In this document: one piece after another, positions 35,269-44,409 of the stretch
Numbering within the stretch: position 1 is the stretch's first letter
Layout of the letters: each line of letters starts with the position of its first letter
Origin: Exophiala sp. HKRS030
Lineage: Eukaryota; Ascomycota; Eurotiomycetes; Chaetothyriales; Herpotrichiellaceae
Assembly (NCBI GenBank): GCA_023897205.1
Contig: JAHWDD010000033.1
Span: 310,001 to 374,000, forward strand
Length of the DNA: 64,000 bases
Reading direction: 5' to 3'
The notes under the pieces: model-generated
What the model saw: only the letters and a program-made list of their open reading frames with translations
Database searches by the model: none
Told to the model about the DNA's origin: nothing
Program-made: the position numbers and the translations under genes

Positions 35269-36705
35269 TCAGAGAACTTCGTAGGATGCCCGCTGAAATG
35301 CCTCTAGAGCCCTTAAAACTTTTGGATCCGCGAATGTCAAGACAGAGGCTACCAGAGCTCCAGCGGTTCCCCGTTCAAGATCAACCCACTAGGGAAGAGT
35401 CAGTTCTGATGGTCTGCATAGTCGAAAAGTGTATTCAAGTAACATACCCAATAGCAATTAGGAAATCCGCTCCACTGTCCACTGCCCGCTGCCAATCCAG
35501 TATCCAGATCCTCCAGGTTAATTGCTACTCCCAGCCCAAAATTCTTTCGAGCCCTTACGGGAATCTGAGGCAGGATGTTCAGGTCCTGTTCCCTCGTCAT
35601 CCTTTCAACACAAAGTTCGAGATAATTCGGGGTGTCAAGACATGGCTTGAAGATCTCGCGAATGGAATCTGGCTGCAGAATCTGAGGACCTTCGTTACTG
35701 AGGAAGACTGCATGCAAAAGCCGACAAAGATCATTGGCGGTGCTCCATAGTCCGCCTCCCCGTTGTGGAAGCCTGACCTGGCGTATTTTGCTCCCGCATT
35801 TTCGGTTGCCAATTGCAGTGTACCATCCTTTTGTCTCCAGTGTGTCCCTGTCATTCTCTCGTTGAAGACAGGGTCTTCGAGTGGCTCGAACGTTGTGTCC
35901 TGAAGACCTATGGGGTCAAAAATGTAACGCTTGAAATATGTTCCCAGGGTGATATTATCATTCAGTCGCGAGATCTGTCAAATGTCACTAAGCAGAAGAT
36001 CTGTGGGCTTTTGAATTACGGCACCAGATGACCTATCCAATCCATTCCAACGGAATATGTCCAGCCTTGTCGTGGTGAAAAAACCATAGGATATTGCAGA
36101 TCGTCCTACGAAAATGGTTGTCAATGTTTTTCTTGTTGTTGATTAGATCAATGTTTCCTCACAAGTCGTCCTGACTGTGAATCAGAACTTCGTCCGGTGA
36201 CTTCATTCCATCTCATGACACTGGGTTCGGATATATCAACGCAGATGCCGCTCTGGTGACTGAGAATTTCTCGGATGGTAGGCAATCGCTCTGGTTTCGA
36301 TAAAATGGGCAGTCCATCTTCTGACCAGCCTTTTAATAATGGCAATGACCTCAGCTCGGGAAGAATATCGTCAGGAATTGTTTCTAGCGTGACCAAGCCG
36401 CGTTCCACGCATTGCATCAGCGCGATGGTCACCACTATCTTTGTACACGATGCCACCCAAAAGACAGTGTTATCATCCACCTCAGAATGGTTGTCGGAGC
36501 CTAAGAAGCGGCTGCCGGCGCTGTGTTGAAGTAAAGTTCTACCTGCACAATAAGAATTAACGTCCCAATACGCACGCTCACAAAATCCACCGCTGAAACA
36601 CCATGACAACATACCATGTCGATCTACGGATTTGATTTGGAACCCCGGTAGTCCATCTATTTGCCCAGTGACATCTCGAAAGATATCTTGCAAAATATCC
36701 TGCAT
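35269..36705 (-). CDS. Serine beta-lactamase/LovD-like transesterase-type hydrolase, one apparent -1 frameshift
   Basis: From the ATG at 36705: MQDILQDIFRDVTGQIDGLPG, then FWVASCTKIVVTIALMQCVERG, where SCTK is the catalytic SxxK. LPTIREILSHQSGI is also family-typical. Introns join GRL to DDLQYPMVFSPRQGWTYSVGMDW (the tyrosine position), and GHL to ISRLNDNITLGTYFKRYIFDPIGL. The frame breaks at plus-strand CCCC 35758-35761; one extra base gives SGFHNGGGGLWSTANDLCRLL. A last intron joins NCYW to WVDLERGTAGALVASVL and the stop at 35269. About 410 residues. Relatives are class C-like esterases and acyl transferases such as LovD. The upstream region to about 36800 stays open without an ATG, so an earlier exon is possible. 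A short intron inside the first exon (near 36530-36575) is also possible. Confidence 0.82.
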
Positions 36706-38348
36706 ATCGTATTCAATCTCATCGACATTTGTCGTGAATGACGCAATATGAACGAGCAGAATCCCAACGAGTCTTAAGCAGCAAGTCTCCTAGAATACCT
36801 CACAAAGCGCGTAAAAGTTGCAAGGCACAAGTCATTGGCAAGTTCCCTTGGTAGTAAACGGTACGCATTCCGAAGAGCCGCATCATTTAGTAACCCTCTG
36901 GCCTTGGCGGCATCCCGAAGACCCGACGTACTGATAGAGCCAATCATCGTAAGTAGAATAGCCAAGATAATAAGAAAAAGACTGAAATAAGCGGGAAATG
37001 GCAGATAGAGTGGTGGGGTAACGCAAGAGCAATTTTGAGTGAAGGAAATCTAGTTGTGAGCCTGTGCAGCCGAAGACGGACAATTGTAGACGAGGAAAGG
37101 CATACAATTAGAGTCTAGAACTTGGCTTTCCTCACCAAAGGGATTTATGTGGACCGCTTCATAGGGACTATTCATTTTTGCCCAGGATGATCTATTCAAT
37201 CAAACCACTACCCTTCGACTAATCCGCATTTGCCTTTTTCCCAATGAGAAATTCTTTCGATGCGATGGAACAACGATCTTTGGACTTGGGATGGCTTTCG
37301 ACTAAGCTACAATGAACGCGGTGGTGTCTCCACACTGCGAGCCTGCATTACTCCCGTCACCACCTCGTCTCGTTCGAAAGTATTTCTACGTGTAAAGCTC
37401 AAGCCCGCACAGTTGTGACTGTTTATTTGATCAATAAAAATACTGAAGACCAAGACAAAAACTAGTACCTGACAACCCAAATAAGATTTAAATTGAACAC
37501 TGGACAGTTAGCGGCAGCTGATACTCGCCTTTCGCCAAAGAAAATTTCCGGCGATCATCCCAGTCTCTTCAAGTCGATTTCTATCGTTTCAGAAATTGTG
37601 AGTTACGATAGTAGCCCCTAGTCCCGGAGATTGTATGATATTTCTTCTTTTATGGAAGGAAAAGGTAAGCCTTAACGTATCTAGAGTTGCCCTGAACCGC
37701 GCAACTGGGACTACACTCTCACTTCTCAAATACCAGGTGGACGGCTATCTGGGAAAGAATCTCAGCTTCCAAAAATTCAATAATAAGAAAAGAAGAAGAA
37801 GTAGACACTTGCACTGGTTCCGTATGGGTGATCCATATGGTTGCGGCAGCAAGGATCGCTTCCATGGGCTCTTCTCCTAGGGCATACTGGAGATCATGAA
37901 ACCCCTGTCTGCGAGAAAGTAACAGTAGACGGCTGCATCCATGGATCAGTGGAACCCTTGAGGGTATGCCCGGGTATGCCTGGGACTTGTGTACATATAG
38001 GCCCGCCTCGTAGGCTTTGAAAAGCTGTTGGGTTGCGGTTTGACCGATTAGTGATAATGCCAGTGCTGTTTCTGTGGCCTGAGCTTCCGAAACAAGTCCT
38101 GAATTACAGGTCGCAACAAACCAACCAGAGCAAATCACAATTGCAAGACGCTGCCTAAATCATCTAAGAAGAGTGCTTGTGCAAATTCCGCAAATGTTCG
38201 TCCTGAGATGATAGGAAAAGAACGGTCGAACAAATTCCCCGGATATCGGTAATTCGGACCAGGCCAAGACAAAAACCGCTGCGTAGGACAATTGATTTTG
38301 AAGATAGAATACGATGAGAGCATAACAAACGACTTTCCTATTATCAAA
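36706..38348. other. Mostly non-coding region, one uncertain minus-strand gene
   Basis: 1.6 kb between the beta-lactamase-type gene and BVMO copy 3. The minus-strand ORF 36774-36965 opens with a hydrophobic stretch (MAILLTMIGSISTSG) but lacks a supported partner exon. The 37108-37700 part shows nothing. See the separate entry for 37719-38347. Confidence 0.4.
37719..38347 (-). CDS. Uncertain hypothetical protein fragment, possibly regulator-derived
   Basis: Two adjoining minus-strand readings (38347-38135 and 38138-37719) overlap by four bases in different frames. The second has a non-random stretch HDLQYALGEEPMEAILAAAT preceded by IHGCSRLLLLSRRQGF, which reminds me of fungal-specific transcription-factor or conserved hypothetical proteins, but I cannot name a family. 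A possible donor follows THTEPVQ near 37805. It is divergent from BVMO copy 3 and its start overlaps the promoter zone of that gene. It may be a degraded gene, an unannotated multi-exon gene, or chance. Low confidence in boundaries. Confidence 0.3.
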
Positions 38349-40581
38349 ATGGTCTCACAAACTCAACGAGACATGAAGGGCATTCCAGATTACCTCAAGA
38401 GTCCCGGACTGCAACCTCGGCGACTAAGAGTGGTAGGCATTGGCGCTGGCGCATCGGGACTTTTACTGGCGTACAAGATCCAACGGAATTTCGACTTGGT
38501 AGATTTGGAGATTTTCGAAAAGAATGAGGGTACGAAATTATCCAACTGTGATTTCCTCGATACTAATCCACATTTTCTGAGGCAGGCATTGGCGGTACTT
38601 GGTGGGAAGTCAGTATCCCAGAGAAATGCTTCTACTTCTGATCAACCAAAATCGAGAGAGTATTCGGTCTGACGGTTATTTCTCTCTCACAGAACAACTA
38701 TCCGGGGTATGCTCAATCATTCCCAAATGACTTTATCCGACTATAAATACTGACGCCTTGAATGAAAGCTGTGCCTGCGATAACTTCTCGCACAATTATA
38801 CTTACTCGTTCGAGCCCAAGGTCGATTTTCTCGGAACGTACTCAACATCAGAAGAAATTCGGCAGTATGTGCTCGAATTGTCCCTCAATGCCGGTAATCT
38901 AGGATTTGACTCATTCATAGGTACTTCTCGTCATTCTATGAAAAGTATGGTCTAGACAAATACATCGCGCTATCAACAAAGGTGATAGGATGTCGTTGGG
39001 ACGAGCCAAGTGCAACCTGGACAGTCACGACCAAAAACACCAAAACTGGACAGATTCGGGACAGTGTTTGTGATGTTCTCGTGAATGCCACTGGGGTCCT
39101 CAATGCATGGAAGTGGCCGGATGTGCCGGGTTTGTCGTTGTTTCAAGGACAGATAGCGCACAGTGCCGCTTGGGATTCACACATTGACCTTGACGACAAG
39201 GTAGTGGCTTTGATAGGCAATGGGTGAGTTGACCTTGTCCGCTTCAAAGCGGGAAGTTCTGAATCGATTGAGCTGATTGTCTGTGAGATCCTCTGGGATA
39301 CAAATTCTGCCGACAATTCTTCCAAGGGTGAAGAAAGTCGTCAATTTGATACGCAGTCCAGCCTGGGTAGTGACTCCATTTGGTAACAGTGCTCCACGGC
39401 TTTTCTCAGAAGAGGAGAAACAGAATTTTATCACAAACCCACAGGCTCACCTGCAACTAAGAAAACATGTCGAAGCTACCAATAATGGATTTTTCAAGAT
39501 CTTCTTGAAGAACAGCCCAGAATGCAACAAAGCTCGCGAGCTCTTTTCAACTCAGATGAGAGAAGTTCTCCAAGAAGACAAGTTAGCCGACCGCATAATT
39601 CCGCATTGGCCATTGGGGTGCCGAAGACTGACCCCTGGAGTTGGGTACTTGCAAGCCCTTCAACATCCAAAGACCGAGTTGGTGCACGAGGCCCTTGCCG
39701 AAATAACGTCGAAAGGCGTCAAGAGTGCGTCAGGTCGCGAGTTCTCTGTGGATGTAATAATTTGTGCGAGTGGCTTCGATACTTCTTTCAAGCCTCGATA
39801 TCCAGTCGTGGGACGGAATGAGCAAGACCTCCGAGACCTTTGGCAAGATGAGCCCAAGGGTTATTTGGGCCTTGCTGTGCCCGATTTCCCAAATTACTTC
39901 TCGTTCCTAGGCCCGAACTGCCCCATTGGCAATGGTCCAGTCCTCAGCGCCATTGAGGCACAGGGAGACTATATCTGCAAGTTCCTGGCTAGAATACAGA
40001 CTGAAAACATCCGGTAAGGCATCCAAATAATTGATTTGGAGGGGATTAGACTGACGATGGATGACAGGACTGTCGCGCCCAAAATGCAAGCAGCCGACGA
40101 ATTCATGCAACACAAAGATATATTCTTCCAAACGACGGTCTGGAGTGAGAACTGTAATTCCTGGTACAAACTGAGGCACAACAACAAGATTGCCGCTCTT
40201 TGGACTGGTTCAACTATCCATTACCTGCGCGCCATAGAGACTCCTCGTTACGAGGACTGGGATTTCACCTACATCTATAATAATCGATGGTCGTATTTAG
40301 GCAACGGCCTGGGTCCGGACGACATAGATCCAAAGGCAGATCTGGCCTACTACATCCGAGAGTACGATGATGCGCCAATATATGGCACGAAGCGGCAATA
40401 TACTGGTCCGTGGGTCGGAAACCGAGGTGAAAGTGTTATAGGGCTCGAAGGAGAGGCGCCTAAAGAATTTCGACAGACAAATGGTGAACATGGAGAGGAC
40501 CCAAATGGTTGTTACAAGGAGGTACTGGATGATGATGCCAACAGTGCGGTCAATGGCAACCATGCGTTTTGCAAGATGTAG
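38349..40581 (+). CDS. Baeyer-Villiger flavin monooxygenase, copy 3
   Basis: ATG at 38349; reads through without frameshift. VVGIGAGASGLLLAYKIQ (first FAD motif); a 23 nt exon (38586-38608) codes IGGTWWE, a 14 nt exon (38693-38706) codes NNYPG, and the next exon starts CACDNFSHNYTYSFEPK. A gtatgt intron precedes YFSSFYEKYGLDKYIAL. The BVMO fingerprint is in LFQGQIAHSAAW, the second Rossmann motif in ALIGNGSSGIQILP, then GCRRLTPGVGYLQAL, CASGFDTSFKPRYP and NCNSWYKLRHNNK. About 635 residues; the C-terminal ~60 residues (acidic, low complexity, ending HAFCKM) extend beyond copies 1 and 2. In the SWYKNG position copies 1 and 2 have NG, here LRHNN. Substrate unknown. Confidence 0.9.
38693..38706 (+). 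other. 14 nt micro-exon of BVMO copy 3
   Basis: Flanked by ctctcacag and gtatgc, it codes N-N-Y-P and two bases of a glycine codon, completed by the next exon to give YPGCACDN. The same motif is uninterrupted in BVMO copy 1, which supports the reading. Confidence 0.78.
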
Positions 40582-40838
40582 AGACATGTAAGGGATCTAC
40601 TTTGAGAAAGTTCGATTTGGTTGAAACCAAATCTTCAAAACATTTCAATAAGAAGATTGCACGGAAACGACGTCGAAAGAGTCGGCTAGACTAGAGCTTA
40701 GGTACATCATCCGGTGAGACAATCTGTGCGCACCGCGTTGACGGCTACTTCCCGAATTCTATATCATTTGATCAACTGAACTAGATATAGACCCGAGTGA
40801 AGGTTATCCAGAAGCTTTCTTCTTATTTTCGACTGTAT

Positions 40839-42267
40839 CTATTGCATTTGCAGCATCCACAATATACTTTCAACCATTTCAACATGCACGACTGTAGCTT
40901 GATCTAGTCCAGCAATCATATGAAAGCCGTGCGGAACGTTCTCGACCAATTTATATCGTATTGGGACCCTGTCATAATATCTCCAATTAGTTCAACACGA
41001 ACATCTCTCCGGCCAGGCAACTCGAATACTAATCGAGTCTCACCTTTGCTTTTCGAGCGCCAGCTTCAAGGCTATGCCCTGGTCTCGTAGAGGATCAAGT
41101 GAGGCACAATATATGCCTTAGGAGTCGAGCTTTCAGAGATTCTCCATTGCCCTAACTTGAAGACGGGGTGAACAAACCTGTGCGTGGAAAGCTATCTAAA
41201 TCATCGGCTAGGAGTGGCGATACGAGAGGATCGGGAAAGACTCTGTCAGGAACGTAGTTATCTACAATCTTGGTCAGCATGATGAGTCTGTGTGGCATGG
41301 CAGAAAGCCCTCACCAAAGCAGAACTCCATTGCGGCGACATCGAGCAGAGGAGCATGGGCATGTTCAGTCCAACTTTCATTTGGATATTCCCCGTGTGGG
41401 AAGTGGCGCGGGTCGCATGTGACCGGAGCTTTAGTTTTGACGGCGTTGTCAATTCGATAGCACTTGTAACAAAGGAGTTTGGTCTTACTGTTCAGAACAA
41501 GGCCACAAACACGGCCAGCCAAGTCAGGTTTGAGGATACGATAAACGCCACAAGCCAGGTTTGCTCCCGCACTGGTACCAGCCAGAATGATCCTGGATGT
41601 GTCCACGCGCGGAAGACTGGACATGTTGAGAAACTGAACATTCATCATCAGCACCGAATCTTGATCCAAGGAGTTACGAGGACTTGCCTGTCTGACAGTG
41701 TCGACGCAGTCGTTCAGGGGAACAGGAAACTGAAATTCAGGGCTCCTGTAGACCAATTTTCGAGTTAAACATATCCAAGAAGTTTCTAACAGCATTTTAT
41801 CCCCACTCACAAGCGATAATGAACGCTCGCTGCGACACATCCTGTCAATGAAACAGCTTCGCGGCAAAGCCTGTCTTCAACGCTGTAATCACCCGCAATC
41901 CAGCCTTTCAGAGTCATCAAGGAGTCAGCCCTGTCTGTCCACGAGAAGCTGGATCGCCTAAGGTATTAGTGCACTTACCTCCGCCGTGGAATGCCAGAAG
42001 CAAAGCCCTTGATGGCTCATTCTGATTCATCTCGTCCGCCGGGTCACATTTTTCTACTTTCGGAGTATACAGTAGCACATCCAATGCAGCACCGTCCCTA
42101 GCCGAAATACTAGTCCAAGAGACGTGCACTCTATCGTCGTCCTTTGGTTCGGCTAGGAGCGTGGTTCGTGTTTTCCGTAGCTTCGTGACCAGAGAAGGAT
42201 CAGCGTAGTGATTAGGATTAAGTGCAGGAAATTGATCCAAGGGCCATTGAGTGTAATCGGACGTCAT
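40839..42267 (-). CDS. Alpha/beta-hydrolase, hormone-sensitive-lipase type
   Basis: From ATG 42267 MTSDYTQWPLDQFPALNPNHY. The oxyanion-hole motif HGGG ends exon 1 (LLLAFHGGG). Later exons carry GWIAGDYSVEDRLC, HYRLSPEFQFPVPLND, the nucleophile elbow ILAGTSAGANLA (GTSAG), a conserved DPLRDQG (catalytic aspartate) and NVPHGFHM (catalytic histidine). The stop is at 40839. About 350 residues, at least six introns. The join after HGGG is in frame only if one G is added at the exon edge (near 41986), so it may be another under-called base. Such enzymes hydrolyse esters and lactones, a direct partner for BVMO products; convergent with BVMO copy 3 with 257 bp between the stops. Confidence 0.87.
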
Positions 42268-43220
42268 CTTTTTGGAAGGAGCAAAATTTATCCCTTGGAG
42301 AACGACGGTGAGACCTGGCTTTTTCTTTCTATAGTGGACGACCAAATGAGGAGAACATCCACCCTGCCTTGTTATTGAATGTTCCTTTATCACACGTGCA
42401 ATCCAGCGTGAAGCTCCCGAGAAACAACTGTGGACTTAGTATACCTCGATAGGCAGCCGGGTGTTGAGCGTCATATGTAGCACCTCTTACATAGTTCACT
42501 GCCGATTGGATGGGTGATCAAAATTTCTTCTTGGACCTTCGGGGCTGTGGGCAAACTTCCCTTTGGTCGTGGTAGACTTATTAGAAGCCAAGCTCAGGCT
42601 GACGCCTAGAGTTACTAAGCAATTATCCCTTGATGTGTTGTACGCGGACAGCTAAAGTTGTAGATCCGTTGGACTCCTCTACCCCTCTTTCTACGAGGCT
42701 TTGCTAGGGTAGCGAGTACAGTTAACTGTATTCTCTAGCTTAATCCCTAGCTTCAGTCCGAAATACCGAGATTGTACATGAGGCTCTTAGCCATCTTTAC
42801 GGTGCCGCAGTTGGAGCCCGGGCGATGACCAAGATTTGTACTCAGCACTTCGTGGTTGATTTCTCGCTACATTTACAAGCAGTTTTGCAAGTATTCCGAG
42901 GGACAATGCATACCTATACAGCACTTCTCTCGCGACTCTCGAATCGACTGCTACGGGATTTCTGCAAGAGTCGTCGCCAGCACTTGAAGATCGCGACATA
43001 ACCAAAGATGATCGATCCTCTGCACTAGGCTTGATGACCAGTAATCTTGGGCTAACCGATACCACGGCTTGGGCTCTCCGAAGTACCGGCCCCGATTCAG
43101 AAGCGCCCGTTTCCGGCATAAAGTGGTCACAGGTGATCAAAACCATGCATGTTCATTGTATGCCCTTGCAAACAGAATCTTGTAGTCCGGGAATCACCCT
43201 CTTCTCAACTCATGCAGACG
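42268..43220. promoter_or_regulatory. Divergent intergenic region between the hydrolase and the third SDR
   Basis: About 950 bp between divergent starts. No supported gene. It should hold both promoters. Confidence 0.45.
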
Positions 43221-44051
43221 ATGGCAAGCGAAGAGGTAGGTCTTGTCACGGGAGCAGCACGAGGGATTGGGCTTGCCGTCGCTCGTAAGCTCGCCTCTCG
43301 AGGAGTACGGGTTCTACTCGCCGATATTCAGGATGACATTGGGAAGGAGGCCGCTGAGGCGATAGTCAAAGAGTTCGGCGTGGATGCGGTCTATCACCAC
43401 GCAGACATGACCAAGGAAGACGACATCAAGGCCATGGTTGAGGCTGTGGTGGCAAAATGGGGCCGGTTGGATTATGCAGCAAACAATGCTGGAACCGGTG
43501 AGCTGCTAGAAGACAACGAGGACCACATGAGCAGCAAAGATTTCGATCGCCTTTATACACTAAATCAGAAGGGCGTATGGTTATGCCAGAAATATGAGGC
43601 GGCCCAGATGCGCAAGCAAGAGCCGCGCATCCCTAATGGCACGAGCCAAAAGTTCGGCGGAACTTCAGAGCGAGGGTCGATTGTGAACGTTGCATCAATC
43701 TGTGGACATGTTGCTACAGGAATGCCGTCATACACTGCGACAAAGCATGCAATTCTAGGCATTACCAAGACTGGGGGCCTATTCTACGGCAAATACGGTA
43801 TCCGAGTCAACTCCGTATCACCCAGTCCTGTTCTCAGCCCTGAGTATGCTGAGTTCAAGAAATCCTTCATCAATGATCCCAGATTCGCTGAACAGGCGTC
43901 AGGATGGAGTAATCGGTGTCCTTTGAAAAGACCGAGTACCTGTGAAGAACAGGCAAATGTGATCAGCTTCTTGCTAAGCGGTGAAAGCAGTTTCATTAAC
44001 GCCTCCGATATACGGGTTGATGGAGGATTGACATCTGTCGCCGACAAGTAG
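43221..44051 (+). CDS. Short-chain dehydrogenase/reductase, classical type
   Basis: Single exon. I choose the ATG at 43221 (MASEEVGLVTGAARGIG) because the cofactor loop then begins at the usual position; in-frame ATGs at 43149 and 43212 would add 24 or 3 residues. TGAARGIG, ADMTKEDDIKAMVE, YAANNAGTGE (NNAG), IVNVASICGH (catalytic serine), PSYTATKHAILGITKTG (YxxxK) and DIRVDGGLTSVADK at the end. 276 residues, intact. It should use NAD(P) for alcohol/ketone interconversion. It lies between the hydrolase and the second regulator. Confidence 0.92.
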   Translation: MASEEVGLVTGAARGIGLAVARKLASRGVRVLLADIQDDIGKEAAEAIVKEFGVDAVYHHADMTKEDDIKAMVEAVVAKWGRLDYAANNAGTGELLEDNEDHMSSKDFDRLYTLNQKGVWLCQKYEAAQMRKQEPRIPNGTSQKFGGTSERGSIVNVASICGHVATGMPSYTATKHAILGITKTGGLFYGKYGIRVNSVSPSPVLSPEYAEFKKSFINDPRFAEQASGWSNRCPLKRPSTCEEQANVISFLLSGESSFINASDIRVDGGLTSVADK

Positions 44052-44409
44052 AGAAGTAACATCACATGGGCGAGCTCCGGGCGGAAAGTTGGACACCAAC
44101 TCGGTGATCACGGCCACATGCTCAGGTACCGTCTCCCCGAGGTGCCCGGGAGAAGAACAAAGAATGATTCTAAGCGACTGAGAATCAGGAGTCGGCGGAG
44201 GATTCCGTTGCAGAGGAACAGGCCTGGTCCTCTGCACCGTGGACAGTGCAGTTGTGGTTATACACAGTATACGGCTGACCAGGCGTTCCTAAATCTCACC
44301 TTACTGTACAATAGTGATTTGGTTTAAGGCCAGACCAATATTCAAGCAGACTTAGAATCGCAGCCATTCACCCTGGTCAATAAATATGTGCGCCTGAACT
44401 GGATACTAC
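44052..44409. other. Intergenic between convergent genes
   Basis: 358 bp between the SDR stop and the stop of the second regulator. No coding sequence seen. Confidence 0.45.

Noticed and set aside
35208..35750. 180-residue plus-strand ORF
   Set aside because: Antisense to the beta-lactamase-type gene, whose motifs and splice sites are convincing.
36774..36965. Minus-strand ORF with a hydrophobic start as a secreted N-terminal exon of the beta-lactamase-type gene
   Set aside because: I found no in-phase splice to the exon at 36705.
38349..40581. BVMO copy 3 as a broken gene because of many short ORFs
   Set aside because: All fragments join by standard GT-AG introns in phase, including 23 and 14 nt exons.
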